Assembly (NCBI GenBank): GCA_001953215.1
Contig: CP019169.1
Span: 620,001-684,000 of the forward strand
Direction of reading: 5' to 3'
From: Betaproteobacteria bacterium GR16-43
Lineage (GTDB): Bacteria > Pseudomonadota > Gammaproteobacteria > Burkholderiales > Usitatibacteraceae
DNA: 64,000 bases
Shown here: in pieces, positions 34,258-42,810 of the stretch
Position numbering within the stretch: the stretch's first letter is position 1
How the letters are laid out: each line of letters begins with the position of its first letter
Notes under the pieces: generated by a model
The model's database searches: none
What the model was told of the DNA's origin: nothing
Seen by the model: only the letters and a program-made list of their open reading frames with translations
Program-made: the position numbers and the translations under genes

Positions 34258-34992
34258 TTACTTGATCGTGAGGGGTGAGTCGATGGCGAGCGTGGCCGCG
34301 TCGAAGAAGGCGTCGCGGCGCGAATCCGGGATCTCCAGCACCCGGGCCACGTCCTTCACGAAGGCCTCGTTGAACTCCTGCGGCCCCGCGGGAAAGAGCG
34401 TGAGGTAGATCGTGAGCGTGGCGAGGTCGCTGCCGAAGGACGAGGGATGGATCGGGTCCGAGTAGAGCTTCAGCCTCGGGTCCTTCGAGAGCGCGCGGAA
34501 CCACGCCTCGCCGGCCGGGATGAGGATCGCGTCGGCGCCCTTGGCCGCCATGCGGTAGGACAGCATCACGTCCGGCCATTCCTTGGGACGGTCGGAGAGC
34601 GGCCAGACCATGTAGACCGCGGTCTTGGCACCCGTGGCCCGGATCGGCTTGTCGAAGCGCTTCACCATCTCGATCAGCTCGCGGCGCGCATCCTCCTGGC
34701 CCGAGGTGCCCTGCTGGAGCACGACGTAGTCCCAGCCCTTCTTGATGGCCTCCATCGCCCGCCCGTCGCGCCAGTGGTCCTCGAGGCTGAACGCGGGATA
34801 GGCGATCGACTCCACGACGACGTTGCGCCCGGTCGCCTTCGCCACCTTGGCGACGCGGCCCGGGATGTCGGTCTCGTACGTGAGGCTGTTGCCGATGAAG
34901 AGGACCCGCGTGGCCTTCGCGGCGGGCGCCTGCGCCCATGCCGGGGCCACGGCGATGACGGACAGCAAGGCAGCGGCGAGGAAGCGTTTCAT
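34258..34992 (-). CDS. Secreted SGNH-family hydrolase (DUF4886-like)
   Basis: A 244-residue exported protein with signal peptide ending near AWAQA. Block I is VLFIGNSLTYE (Ser nucleophile), block III may be represented by VVLQQGTSG, and the C-terminal Asp-His pair appears as SDPIHPSSFGSDL. This is the SGNH esterase/lipase fold; the substrate (acetylated sugar, lipid or other ester) is unknown. I choose ATG 34992 because the signal peptide starts there; the open frame extends upstream without a signal. It ends 12 bases before the tRNA. Confidence 0.85.
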   Translation of the reverse strand: MKRFLAAALLSVIAVAPAWAQAPAAKATRVLFIGNSLTYETDIPGRVAKVAKATGRNVVVESIAYPAFSLEDHWRDGRAMEAIKKGWDYVVLQQGTSGQEDARRELIEMVKRFDKPIRATGAKTAVYMVWPLSDRPKEWPDVMLSYRMAAKGADAILIPAGEAWFRALSKDPRLKLYSDPIHPSSFGSDLATLTIYLTLFPAGPQEFNEAFVKDVARVLEIPDSRRDAFFDAATLAIDSPLTIK

Positions 34993-35050
34993 GCCGGCCA
35001 GTTTATCGACGGACGCGCGCGGTGCTGTTACGGAATCTTGGGCCGCGTGA

Positions 35051-36142
35051 TCAGACGTTGAAGCGGAAGTGCATGACATCGCCGTCCTTGACGATGTAAT
35101 CCTTGCCCTCGAGGCGCATCTTGCCCGCCTCCTTCGCCTTCGCCTCGCCGTTCAGCGCGACGAAATCCTCGTAGGCGATCACTTCGGCGCGGATGAAGCC
35201 CTTCTCGAAATCCGTGTGGATCGCGGCGGCGGCCCGGGGCGCGGAATCCCCCTTGTGGATGGTCCAGGCGCGCACTTCCTTCTCGCCCGCCGTGAAGTAG
35301 GTCTGCAGCCCGAGGAGGTCGTAGGTCGCGCGGATGAGGCGGTTCAGGCCCGGCTCCTCGAGGCCGAGGTCGGCCAGGAAGACCTGCTTGTCCTCGCCCG
35401 AGAGGTCGGAGATCTCGGCCTCGATCTTCGCGCAGATCGCGACGACCGGCGCGCCCTCCTTCTTCGCGTAGGCGGTCACGCGGTCGAGGAGCGGGTTGTT
35501 GGTGAAGCCCTTCTCGTCCACGTTGGCGATGTAGAGCGCGGGCTTCGCGGTGAGCAGCTGCAGCGGCTGCAGCAGCGCGAACTCGTCGGGCGTGAAGTCC
35601 ATCGTGCGCACCGGGTGGAACCCGTCGAGCGCCTTCTGCACCTTCTCCAGGATGGCGACCATCTTCGCCGCTTCCTTGTCGCCGGAGCGCACCGTCTTGC
35701 CGTGGCGGTGGATGGCCTTCTCCACGGTCGACATGTCGGCGAGTGCCAGCTCGGTGTGGATCACCTCGATGTCGGAGATGGGATCGACCTTGTTCGCGAC
35801 GTGGATCACGTTGTCGTCGTTGAAGCAGCGCACGACGTTGGCGATCGCATTCGTCTCGCGGATGTTGGCGAGGAACTGGTTGCCGAGGCCCTCGCCCTTC
35901 GAGGCGCCGGCCACCAGGCCCGCGATGTCGACGAACTCGACGACGGCCGGCAGCGTCTTCTGCGGCTTCGCGATCGCGGCCAGCTTGTCCAGGCGCGGAT
36001 CGGGCACCTCGACGATGCCGACGTTGGGCTCGATCGTGCAGAACGGGTAGTTCTCCGCGGCGATCCCGGCCTTGGTGAGCGCGTTGAAGAGGGTGGACTT
36101 GCCGACGTTGGGCAAGCCGACGATGCCGCATTGGAGGCTCAT
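35051..36142 (-). CDS. ychF: Redox-regulated ATPase YchF (Obg family)
   Basis: A 363-residue translation-associated P-loop protein that prefers ATP. G1 is [14 protein letters not shown], the switch region contains the DIAGLV motif, the G4 position reads NVDE rather than NKxD as usual in YchF, and a C-terminal TGS domain includes [13 protein letters not shown] and [12 protein letters not shown]. Start ATG 36142 overlaps the pth stop (ATGA). The pth-ychF pair is conserved across bacteria. Confidence 0.97.
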   Translation of the reverse strand: MSLQCGIVGLPNVGKSTLFNALTKAGIAAENYPFCTIEPNVGIVEVPDPRLDKLAAIAKPQKTLPAVVEFVDIAGLVAGASKGEGLGNQFLANIRETNAIANVVRCFNDDNVIHVANKVDPISDIEVIHTELALADMSTVEKAIHRHGKTVRSGDKEAAKMVAILEKVQKALDGFHPVRTMDFTPDEFALLQPLQLLTAKPALYIANVDEKGFTNNPLLDRVTAYAKKEGAPVVAICAKIEAEISDLSGEDKQVFLADLGLEEPGLNRLIRATYDLLGLQTYFTAGEKEVRAWTIHKGDSAPRAAAAIHTDFEKGFIRAEVIAYEDFVALNGEAKAKEAGKMRLEGKDYIVKDGDVMHFRFNV

Positions 36143-36810
36143 GCTTTCGGTTCCTTTTCCTTCGATTCCTTCAGCGCCTGTTCCTTCAGCGCGGCGCGCG
36201 CCTCGAGGGCGGCCTTGCGTTTCGCCTCGTCCTCGGGCGACGTATGCAGCCACGACATCGCGTCCTGCAGGCGGCCCGACGCAATCTTCGTGAGGAGGTC
36301 GAGGCTTCGATCGAACGGCGGATCGATCGCCTCCTGCTCCTCGCGCCGCGCCTTCTCCAGCACGTAATCCGGAACGCGATTCTTGTCGCCCGGGTGGCCG
36401 ATGCCGATGCGCAGGCGCCAGAAGTCCTTCGTTCCCAGCACTTCGGCGATGTCCGAGAGGCCGTTGTGGCCTCCCGTGCCGCCACCCAGCTTCAACTTCA
36501 GAGTGCCGGGCGGCAGGTCCAGCTCGTCATGGACCACCAGCATCTCCGCGGGCTCGATGCGGTAGAAACGCATCAGGGCGGCAACGCTGCGGCCGCTCTC
36601 GTTCATGAACGTCGCGGGCTTGAGCATCCAGTATTCCCGCCCGCCCTCGGTCACGCGCGCCGTCCAGCCGGAGAACTTCGATTCCTTCTTCCACTCGGCG
36701 CGCTGGCGTTCGGCGATGGCGTCGACCCACCAGAAGCCCGCGTTGTGGCGCGTGCGCTCGTACTCGCGGCCCGGGTTACCGAGCCCGACGATCAGGCGGA
36801 TGTCCGACAT
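36139..36810 (-). CDS. pth: Peptidyl-tRNA hydrolase
   Basis: Frees tRNA from prematurely released peptidyl-tRNA. 223 residues with the N-terminal [20 protein letters not shown], whose His is catalytic, followed by PATFMNESG and [12 protein letters not shown]. The C-terminal 25 residues are a Lys/Glu/Ala-rich helical extension ([15 protein letters not shown]) beyond the usual 195-residue enzyme. It follows rplY with a terminator between, so it may rely on its own promoter or on readthrough. Confidence 0.96.
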   Translation of the reverse strand: MSDIRLIVGLGNPGREYERTRHNAGFWWVDAIAERQRAEWKKESKFSGWTARVTEGGREYWMLKPATFMNESGRSVAALMRFYRIEPAEMLVVHDELDLPPGTLKLKLGGGTGGHNGLSDIAEVLGTKDFWRLRIGIGHPGDKNRVPDYVLEKARREEQEAIDPPFDRSLDLLTKIASGRLQDAMSWLHTSPEDEAKRKAALEARAALKEQALKESKEKEPKA

Positions 36811-36836
36811 CGATTCGTGTTCGCGTGGTTGGCTTC

Positions 36837-36868
36837 AAAACAAAACGCCCGCCGGGTTTCCGGCGGGC
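36837..36868 (-). terminator. Rho-independent terminator after rplY
   Basis: GCCCGCCGG (36847-36855) and CCGGCGGGC (36860-36868) form a nine-pair stem with a four-base loop. On the minus strand it is followed by GTTTTGTTTT. It lies between the rplY stop and the pth start and should separate ribosomal protein output from pth-ychF. Confidence 0.87.
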
Positions 36869-36893
36869 GCATGGCGTTGCGGGCGCTGGGCGA

Positions 36894-37619
36894 TTACTTC
36901 TTGTCCTTGTCCTTGGCACCGCCGCCGGCCTTGGCTTCCTTCTCCTTCTCCGCGGCCAGCTCTTCCGCCGTCTTCTGCGCGGTGGTCGGCACGTCCGCCG
37001 CCGACACGGCCGCCGTTGCGGCCAGTTCCGCCGCCTCTTCGTCCGCCGTCATGACGCGCGGGATGACGACCGTCGCGACCGTCGGGTCCTCGCCCTTCAC
37101 GCCGACGGCTTCCACGCCCGCGGGCAGGGTGATCGTCGAAAGGTGCAGCGAGTGGCCGGCCTGGATGTCCTTCAGGTCCACGACGATGAACTCGGGGAGG
37201 TCCTTCGGCAGGCACGAGATCTCGAGCTCGTTCATCACGTGCTGGACGATGCCGCCGGCCACTTTCACGCCGGGCGAGATTTCCGCGTTGATGAAGTGCA
37301 GCGGGACCTTCATGTGGATCTTCTTGTTCGCATCCACGCGCTGGAAATCGGCGTGCAGGATGAGCGGGCGGAACGGGTGCATCTGGTAGTCGCGCAGCAG
37401 CGCCTGCGTCTTCTCGCTGCCCACTTCCATGTCGAGGACGGAAGCGTGGAACGCCTCCATCTTGAGCTTGAACCACAGGTCCTTGTGGTCGAGCTGGATC
37501 GCTTGCGCGTCCTTGCCGGCGCCGTACAGCACGCCCGGCACCTTCGACTCGCGGCGCAGGCGGCGGCTCGCACCCGTGCCCTGAACGCTCCGCGGTTCGG
37601 CTTTGACGGTGATTTTCAC
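36894..37619 (-). CDS. rplY: 50S ribosomal protein L25 (Ctc/TL5 form)
   Basis: Binds 5S rRNA. 241 residues: an L25 domain (about 1-95) plus a C-terminal TL5-type beta domain (about 96-185) and a long Ala/Glu/Lys-rich tail ending AKDKDKK, so this is the general stress protein Ctc form rather than the short E. coli L25. The start is GTG at 37619 with GGAG eight bases upstream. It follows prs by 82 bases, as in most Betaproteobacteria. Confidence 0.96.
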   Translation of the reverse strand: MKITVKAEPRSVQGTGASRRLRRESKVPGVLYGAGKDAQAIQLDHKDLWFKLKMEAFHASVLDMEVGSEKTQALLRDYQMHPFRPLILHADFQRVDANKKIHMKVPLHFINAEISPGVKVAGGIVQHVMNELEISCLPKDLPEFIVVDLKDIQAGHSLHLSTITLPAGVEAVGVKGEDPTVATVVIPRVMTADEEAAELAATAAVSAADVPTTAQKTAEELAAEKEKEAKAGGGAKDKDKK

Positions 37620-37701
37620 TTTGACATCTCCAGTTTCATTTTCATCGGTGGCTCGCGACCAAGCTCACCGTACTTTCGAGGGAAGTCCCCTCACTGCCCT
37701 A

Positions 37702-38652
37702 CTACTCGACAAACAGAGAACTCACTGAGCTCTCCTCACAAATCCTTCGCATCGTCTCGGCCAGCAGCTCGGCCACGCTGATCTGGCGGATCTTCTTGCA
37801 CGCCTCGGCCTCGGGCTTGAGCGGGATCGTGTCGCACACGACCAGCTCGTCGATCACCGAGGCCTCGATGCGGCTGATGGCCTGCCCGGACAACACCGGG
37901 TGCGTGCAATACGCCACCACGCGGATGGCGCCCTGTTCCTTCAACGCACGCGCCGCTTCGCAGAGCGTGTTGGCGGTGTCGACCATGTCGTCCATGATCA
38001 CGCACGTGCGGCCGTTCACGTCGCCGATGATGTTCATCACCGTGGCCACGTTCGGCCGCGGGCGGCGCTTGTCGATGATCGCGAGGTCGGACTCCAGCCG
38101 CTTCGCGATGGCCCGGGCCCGCACCACCCCGCCGACGTCCGGCGAAACCACCACCAGGTTCTTGTAGCTGTGCTTCCACACGTCGCCCAGCAGGATCGGC
38201 GTCGCGTAGATGTTGTCCACCGGGATGTCGAAGAACCCCTGGATCTGGTCCGCGTGCAGGTCCATCGTCAACACGCGGTTCACGCCCGCGCTCACCAGCA
38301 TGTTCGCCACGACCTTGGCCGAGATCGCGACCCGCGCGCTTCTCGGGCGGCGGTCCTGGCGCGCGTAGCCGAAGTACGGCATCGCGGCCGTGATGCGGGC
38401 GGCACTCGAGCGGCGCAGCGCATCCGACATGATCATGAGCTCCATGAGCGTGTCGTTGGTCGGCGCGCAGGTCGACTGGAGGATGAAGCAGTCCTTGCCG
38501 CGGACGTTCTCCAGGAGCTCGACCATCACCTCGCCGTCGCTGAACTTCGAGACGCTGGCTTTCCCGAGCTGCACGTTCAGCCGCTGCGCGACCTTCTGCG
38601 CGAGCTTCGGGTTGGCGTTGCCGGTGAACACCATCAGGTTGTCGAAGGCCAT
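37702..38652 (-). CDS. prs: Ribose-phosphate pyrophosphokinase
   Basis: Makes PRPP for nucleotide, histidine and tryptophan synthesis. 316 residues from ATG 38652, which has GGGAAGAG just upstream; a TTG four codons earlier is unlikely. The catalytic flexible loop region has YARQDRRPR, the ATP/metal site [13 protein letters not shown], and the PRPP-binding loop [10 protein letters not shown]. Lies between tRNA-Gln and rplY in the standard betaproteobacterial order. Confidence 0.97.
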   Translation of the reverse strand: MAFDNLMVFTGNANPKLAQKVAQRLNVQLGKASVSKFSDGEVMVELLENVRGKDCFILQSTCAPTNDTLMELMIMSDALRRSSAARITAAMPYFGYARQDRRPRSARVAISAKVVANMLVSAGVNRVLTMDLHADQIQGFFDIPVDNIYATPILLGDVWKHSYKNLVVVSPDVGGVVRARAIAKRLESDLAIIDKRRPRPNVATVMNIIGDVNGRTCVIMDDMVDTANTLCEAARALKEQGAIRVVAYCTHPVLSGQAISRIEASVIDELVVCDTIPLKPEAEACKKIRQISVAELLAETMRRICEESSVSSLFVE

Positions 38653-38688
38653 CGCTCTTCCCAAATCACCGGCACGATCGAAGAAATT

Positions 38689-38765
38689 TGGCAGGGGAGG
38701 AAGGATTCGAACCCTCGAATGCCGGAATCAAAATCCGGTGCCTTAACCAACTTGGCGACTCCCCT
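38689..38765 (-). tRNA. tRNA-Gln (TTG anticodon)
   Basis: A 77-base cloverleaf on the minus strand with encoded CCA. Acceptor AGGGGAG pairs with CTCCCCT, the anticodon stem-loop is CCGGA-TTTTGAT-TCCGG giving TTG, and the T arm has GGTTCGAATCC. The D arm GCCAAGTTGGTTAAGGC is typical of glutamine tRNA. It stands between ispE and prs, a conserved position in Betaproteobacteria. Confidence 0.95.
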
Positions 38766-38821
38766 GCAGTCCTGCGGTACGGCTACAGCCCAGCAAACTG
38801 CACTTCGGCTTCCCAATGCAT

Positions 38822-39697
38822 TTACAGCCTCAAAGGATGCTTCGCGATGCCCTGCGTCACGAATCCCTGCATCTTCGCGGGCACCTCGCGCAACACGCGG
38901 TGGGCCTCCTCGCAGCTCCCGAACCCGGCGAAGACACACCCCCCGGAACCGGTGAGCCGTGCCGCCACCTTTGCCGACTCCGAATGCTGCCCAAGCCATT
39001 CGAGATGCGCCTTGACCGACGGGAACCGGGCCACCACGACATTCTGCAGGTCGTTGCCGAATTTCCCATCCAAAGGTTTGAGATCCCAAGGACGCGCCGA
39101 AAAGTCTTCCATTTTAAGGGGTTCCGTGTTTCGGGTCAATTCAGGCGCCCCGAAAACGAGGGGGGTCGGGACCGGGTCCGGGGGTACCAGGACCACGTAC
39201 CAGAGGGGGGGTACCGCCAGGGGCGCCAGTCGCTCCCCGACCCCCTCCACCCACGCCGTTTCGCCGAAGAGGAAGAACGGCACATCGGCCCCGAGCCGGG
39301 CGCCCATCGCCCGCAGCGCCTCGGGCGGCACCTGCGTTCGCCACAACCGGTCCAGGACGACCAGCGTGGTCGCCGCGTCCGAGCTTCCGCCGCCCAACCC
39401 GCCGCCCATCGGGATGTGCTTTTCGAGCTCGACGTCGGCGCCGAGCCGGGTGCCGGCCTCGGCCTTCAACAATTGCGCGGCGCGGACCACGAGGTCGCTC
39501 GCCTCGGGGACGCCTTCGACGTCGTTCACGCGCCGGATCGCGCCGTCCTCGCGCACGCGAAAGCGCAGCTTGTCCATGCGATCGACGAGCGTGAAGGCGC
39601 TTTGCAGCAGGTGATAGCCGTCGGAACGCCGGCCGACCACGTGCAGGAACAGGTTCAGCTTCGCGGGCGCGGGATAGTCGGGACCGGGCAGCTGCAA
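38822..39697 (-). CDS. ispE: 4-diphosphocytidyl-2-C-methyl-D-erythritol kinase
   Basis: GHMP kinase of the MEP isoprenoid pathway, 291 residues. N-terminal PAPAKLNLFLHVVGRRSDGYH and the ATP loop PMGGGLGGGSSDAAT are diagnostic; TGSGGCVFA is the third GHMP motif. The start is TTG at 39697, two bases after the lolB stop, with GGAGG inside the lolB end; no ATG precedes the PAKLNL block. It is coupled to lolB and followed by tRNA-Gln. Confidence 0.95.
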   Translation of the reverse strand: MQLPGPDYPAPAKLNLFLHVVGRRSDGYHLLQSAFTLVDRMDKLRFRVREDGAIRRVNDVEGVPEASDLVVRAAQLLKAEAGTRLGADVELEKHIPMGGGLGGGSSDAATTLVVLDRLWRTQVPPEALRAMGARLGADVPFFLFGETAWVEGVGERLAPLAVPPLWYVVLVPPDPVPTPLVFGAPELTRNTEPLKMEDFSARPWDLKPLDGKFGNDLQNVVVARFPSVKAHLEWLGQHSESAKVAARLTGSGGCVFAGFGSCEEAHRVLREVPAKMQGFVTQGIAKHPLRL

Positions 39698-39699
39698 CC

Positions 39700-40224
39700 T
39701 CAGTCCTCCAGCGCGCGATACGAGTCGACGACGAGCTTCACCACCGTATCGCCGCGCGTGGCCGTGATGCGCCGGGCGAGCTCGACGGCACCGGCGCGTT
39801 GCGTCTCGTCGATGGTCACGGTCCATCCGGCCGCGGCAGGGCCCGTGGACCCGGCGCCATGCAGCCAGCCCGAGAGCATCGCGGGCTCGAGCGCGGCGCC
39901 GAGCAGGCGCTGCGTGAGCGTGGCGAAGTCGGGCGCGCGTTCGTCGCCGCCGCTCGCGCGCCGCAACAGCGCGCCGCCCGCGTCCGAATCGATGCGCGCG
40001 ACCTCGGTGCCGACCGGAGAGGACACGACCCACGCGTCGGAGGCCGTGCGATGCGTCCAGCGCAGCTTCGCGATGTCGCTGCGATCGGCGACGCGCACCG
40101 AGAGGCGCCCCGCCATCTCGAACTCGCGCGGGACGCCCGTGAGCGAAGGCGTGGACATCGGCGCGGGCTCCAGCGCCGCGCATCCGGCGAGCATGAGCAG
40201 CCCGCCGGCGACGAAGGCACGCAC
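39700..40224 (-). CDS. lolB: Outer-membrane lipoprotein LolB
   Basis: Receives lipoproteins from LolA and inserts them into the outer membrane. 174 residues from GTG 40224: short signal peptide with lipobox LAGC (Cys at about 15), then the LolB fold with FEMAGRLSVRV and a WTVTIDETQ strand. The start lies two bases after the stop of the TPR gene. The order TPR-lolB-ispE is conserved in Betaproteobacteria, which supports the call on this divergent family. Confidence 0.92.
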   Translation of the reverse strand: MRAFVAGGLLMLAGCAALEPAPMSTPSLTGVPREFEMAGRLSVRVADRSDIAKLRWTHRTASDAWVVSSPVGTEVARIDSDAGGALLRRASGGDERAPDFATLTQRLLGAALEPAMLSGWLHGAGSTGPAAAGWTVTIDETQRAGAVELARRITATRGDTVVKLVVDSYRALED

Positions 40225-40226
40225 GA

Positions 40227-41888
40227 TCAGGGCTTGAACTTCTGGATGACGGCGAGCAGCGTCTCGTGCTCGGGGTTCTCGGCGAGCGCGGTGCGCCACA
40301 CCTTGCGCGCTTCGTCGCGCTGCCCGGCTTTCCACAGCACTTCGCCGAGGTGGGCGGCGATCTCGGGATCGGCTCGCTGCGTGTAGGCGCTCTGCAGCAG
40401 CTTCAGCGCCTCCTCGATGTTGCCCTGGCGATAGTGGACCCAGCCCAGGCTGTCGAGGATGAACGGGTCGTCGGGCGCCAGCTTCACCGCCTGCTCGATC
40501 AGCGTGCGCGCTTCGGCCAGGCGATTGGTTTTCTCCGCGAGCGTGTAGCCCAGCGCGTTGTACGCATGCGCGTAGTCGGGCTTCATCTTGATCACGCGGC
40601 GCAGGTCCACTTCGGCGACATCGAGCTTGTCGATGCGCTCCGCGGCCATCGCGCGGTCGTAGAGCAGCTCGTAGGAGTCCGGGTACTCCTTCACGGCCGC
40701 GGTGAGCATGTCGTAGGTTTCCTTCCACGACTTGGCGTCGCGCAGCAACTGCGCATCGACCTGGATGATCTGGATCTTGTCCTCTTCGGTGCGCGGTTCG
40801 ATCTTCTGCAGGTACATGCGGCCCGCGGCGAGGCCCTGCTGGCGCGTGACGAGCATCGCGACCTTGAGCTGGGCCCGCATCCAGTCGTTGGCTTCGACCT
40901 TGCCGTACCAGGCGATGGCTTCGTCGAGGTCCTTGCGGCCTTCGGCGGCCTGGCCGAGCGCGAGGTACACGGCGCTCGGGTCCCGGTACTGCTGGTCCAG
41001 CGCGCGCTTGAACGCGGCCGTGGCGTCGGCGTAGTCCTCCATCTGCAGCGAGAGCAGGCCCACGGCATAGGACGGCTGCGGGTCGCCGGGGGAGAGCTTC
41101 TCCAGCGCGCGGAACTGCTCCCTCGCCTCGGCGAGCTTGCGTTCCGAGGCGAGCTCGCGGCCGAGTTGCGAGCGCACGTCCTTGGAATCGGGGTGGCTCG
41201 CGACGAAACCCTGGTAGTAGGCGAGCACTTCCTGCGGCGCGGTCTTGCGCAGGACCTGCGCCTGCAGGATGGCCGCGGCCTCCCAGCCGGGGCGCATCTC
41301 GAGCGAGCGCTTCGCTTCCGCGCCGGCGGGCTCGAAGCGCCCCGCGAGGAGCGCGGCCACGCCGCGGGCGTAGTGCGCTTCGGGGACCGACAGGTACGGC
41401 GCGGTGAGCGAGGTCGTCGCCTCGAGGACCGCGGCCTTGTCGGTGAACTTCGAGAAGAGGTGCGAGAGCTGCATCAGCAGGGCCGCACGGTCCGGGCTCT
41501 TGCGCAGCAACGCCTCCAGGGTGCCCTGGGCCTTGAGGAGGTCGCCTTCGTTGGCGAGGAGCGAGGCGATGATCTCGCGCGCGAGGCTCGAGTCGGGATC
41601 GATTTCGAGCAGCAGCGCCGCCGCGTCGAGCGCGGGGCCGTAGGCGCGGGCGCGGACCGCGGCTTCGACGGCGCGCCGGGCCACGGCAGGGTCGCGCGTC
41701 TCGCGGGCGATGCGCGCGTAGAGGGCGAGCGCCTGGTCGAGGTCGCCGCGCTGCGTCGCGAGTTCCGCCTTCAGGAACTCGTAGATCGCTTCGGTGGGGA
41801 CTTCCGGCTCGGCGGCGCGGACGGGGCCCGCGATCGCGAGCGCCAGGAGGCCTGCGGGGAGGATGCGGTAAGGGAATCTTGCTGCCAT
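40227..41888 (-). CDS. Exported TPR-repeat protein
   Basis: A 553-residue protein with a signal peptide ending near PVRAA and about a dozen tetratricopeptide-like helix pairs across the rest; the clearest are ALGYTLAEKTNRLAEARTLI and SLGWVHYRQGNIEEALKLL near 430-490. Predicted periplasmic scaffold. AGGA lies before the ATG at 41888. It always accompanies lolB and ispE in relatives, so a role in lipoprotein or outer-membrane biogenesis is a fair inference, but no activity is known to me. Confidence 0.88.
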   Translation of the reverse strand: MAARFPYRILPAGLLALAIAGPVRAAEPEVPTEAIYEFLKAELATQRGDLDQALALYARIARETRDPAVARRAVEAAVRARAYGPALDAAALLLEIDPDSSLAREIIASLLANEGDLLKAQGTLEALLRKSPDRAALLMQLSHLFSKFTDKAAVLEATTSLTAPYLSVPEAHYARGVAALLAGRFEPAGAEAKRSLEMRPGWEAAAILQAQVLRKTAPQEVLAYYQGFVASHPDSKDVRSQLGRELASERKLAEAREQFRALEKLSPGDPQPSYAVGLLSLQMEDYADATAAFKRALDQQYRDPSAVYLALGQAAEGRKDLDEAIAWYGKVEANDWMRAQLKVAMLVTRQQGLAAGRMYLQKIEPRTEEDKIQIIQVDAQLLRDAKSWKETYDMLTAAVKEYPDSYELLYDRAMAAERIDKLDVAEVDLRRVIKMKPDYAHAYNALGYTLAEKTNRLAEARTLIEQAVKLAPDDPFILDSLGWVHYRQGNIEEALKLLQSAYTQRADPEIAAHLGEVLWKAGQRDEARKVWRTALAENPEHETLLAVIQKFKP

Positions 41889-41979
41889 GGTGTCCTGCTC
41901 CGGGGCCGGCCTGGGGAGGCGACCGACGTGACCTATGATAGTACGACCAGCGCGAACGGAAGTCGTTGCAACGCGCCCG

Positions 41980-41985
41980 TATAAT
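41980..41985 (+). promoter_or_regulatory. Consensus -10 box nine bases before mutM
   Basis: A perfect TATAAT at 41980-41985 ends nine bases before the mutM ATG (41995). No consensus -35 sits 16-18 bases upstream. Transcription would start at about 41992, giving a leader of roughly three bases or none. Confidence 0.5.
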
Positions 41986-41994
41986 CGTCCGCAA

Positions 41995-42810
41995 ATGCCG
42001 GAACTTCCCGAAGTCGAGACGACCCGCCGCGGCCTCGAGCCCCACGTGGTGGGCCGCAGGATCCGCGAGGTCGTCGTCCGCGAGCCGCGCCTGCGCTGGC
42101 CCGTGCCTCGCGACCTCGGCCGCAAGCTGCGCGGCGAACCGGTGCTTGCCATTCGCCGGCGCGGCAAATACCTGCTGTTCGACTATCCCAAGGGGCACCT
42201 GCTGGTTCACCTCGGCATGTCCGGCCAGTTGACGGTCGTGCCCGCGGACCGGCCCGCGAGAGCCCACGACCACGTGGAGCTCAAGCTCGAAGGCACGGAA
42301 TCGCTGCGCCTGAACGACCCGCGCCGCTTCGGGGCGATGCTCTGGATCGCGGGACCGGCCGAACGCCACGTGCTGCTGCGCAACCTCGGCGTGGAGCCCT
42401 TCGATGACGCCTTCACCGGGGCCGCGATGCACGCATTGGCCAGGGGCCGGCGCGTCGCGGTGAAGCACTTCATCATGAACGCGAACGTCGTCACCGGCGT
42501 GGGCAACATCTACGCGAGCGAGGCGCTGTTCCGCGCGGGGATCCATCCGCTGCGCCCCGCGGGCCGCATTTCCCTCGAGCGCTGGAACCTCCTCGCCGAG
42601 GCGATCCGGGCGACCCTCACTCGCGCGCTCGAAGCCGGCGGCTCGACGCTGCGCAACTACGTCTCCGCGAGCGGCGAGCCGGGGAAGTTCCAGGACGTGA
42701 CCTCCGTGTATGCGCGCGAGGGCGAGCCGTGCCGCGTGTGCAAGCGCCCGATCCGCGCGATCCGCCAGGGCCAGCGCGCGACGTACTACTGCGCGGGCTG
42801 CCAGACATGA
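41995..42810 (+). CDS. mutM: Formamidopyrimidine-DNA glycosylase
   Basis: Fpg/MutM removes 8-oxoguanine and ring-opened purines and cuts the abasic site. 271 residues. After Met removal the catalytic Pro1-Glu2 of PELPEVETTRRG is exposed; the conserved Lys is in RRRGKYLLF; the H2TH region has NANVVTGVGNIYASEALF; the C-terminal zinc finger is CX2CX16CX2C (CRVC to CAGC). No obvious Shine-Dalgarno precedes the ATG, and a TATAAT box nearly abuts it. Stop overlaps the downstream GTPase start (ATGA). Confidence 0.97.
   Translation: MPELPEVETTRRGLEPHVVGRRIREVVVREPRLRWPVPRDLGRKLRGEPVLAIRRRGKYLLFDYPKGHLLVHLGMSGQLTVVPADRPARAHDHVELKLEGTESLRLNDPRRFGAMLWIAGPAERHVLLRNLGVEPFDDAFTGAAMHALARGRRVAVKHFIMNANVVTGVGNIYASEALFRAGIHPLRPAGRISLERWNLLAEAIRATLTRALEAGGSTLRNYVSASGEPGKFQDVTSVYAREGEPCRVCKRPIRAIRQGQRATYYCAGCQT

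Noticed and set aside
37620-37701. Short inverted repeat GAGGG/CCCTC between rplY and prs as terminator
   Set aside because: No T run follows on the transcribed strand; could be a leader hairpin at most.
39700-42546. Minus-strand open frame of 948 codons
   Set aside because: Only its last 175 codons are real (lolB). The rest is an alternate frame across the TPR gene and mutM.
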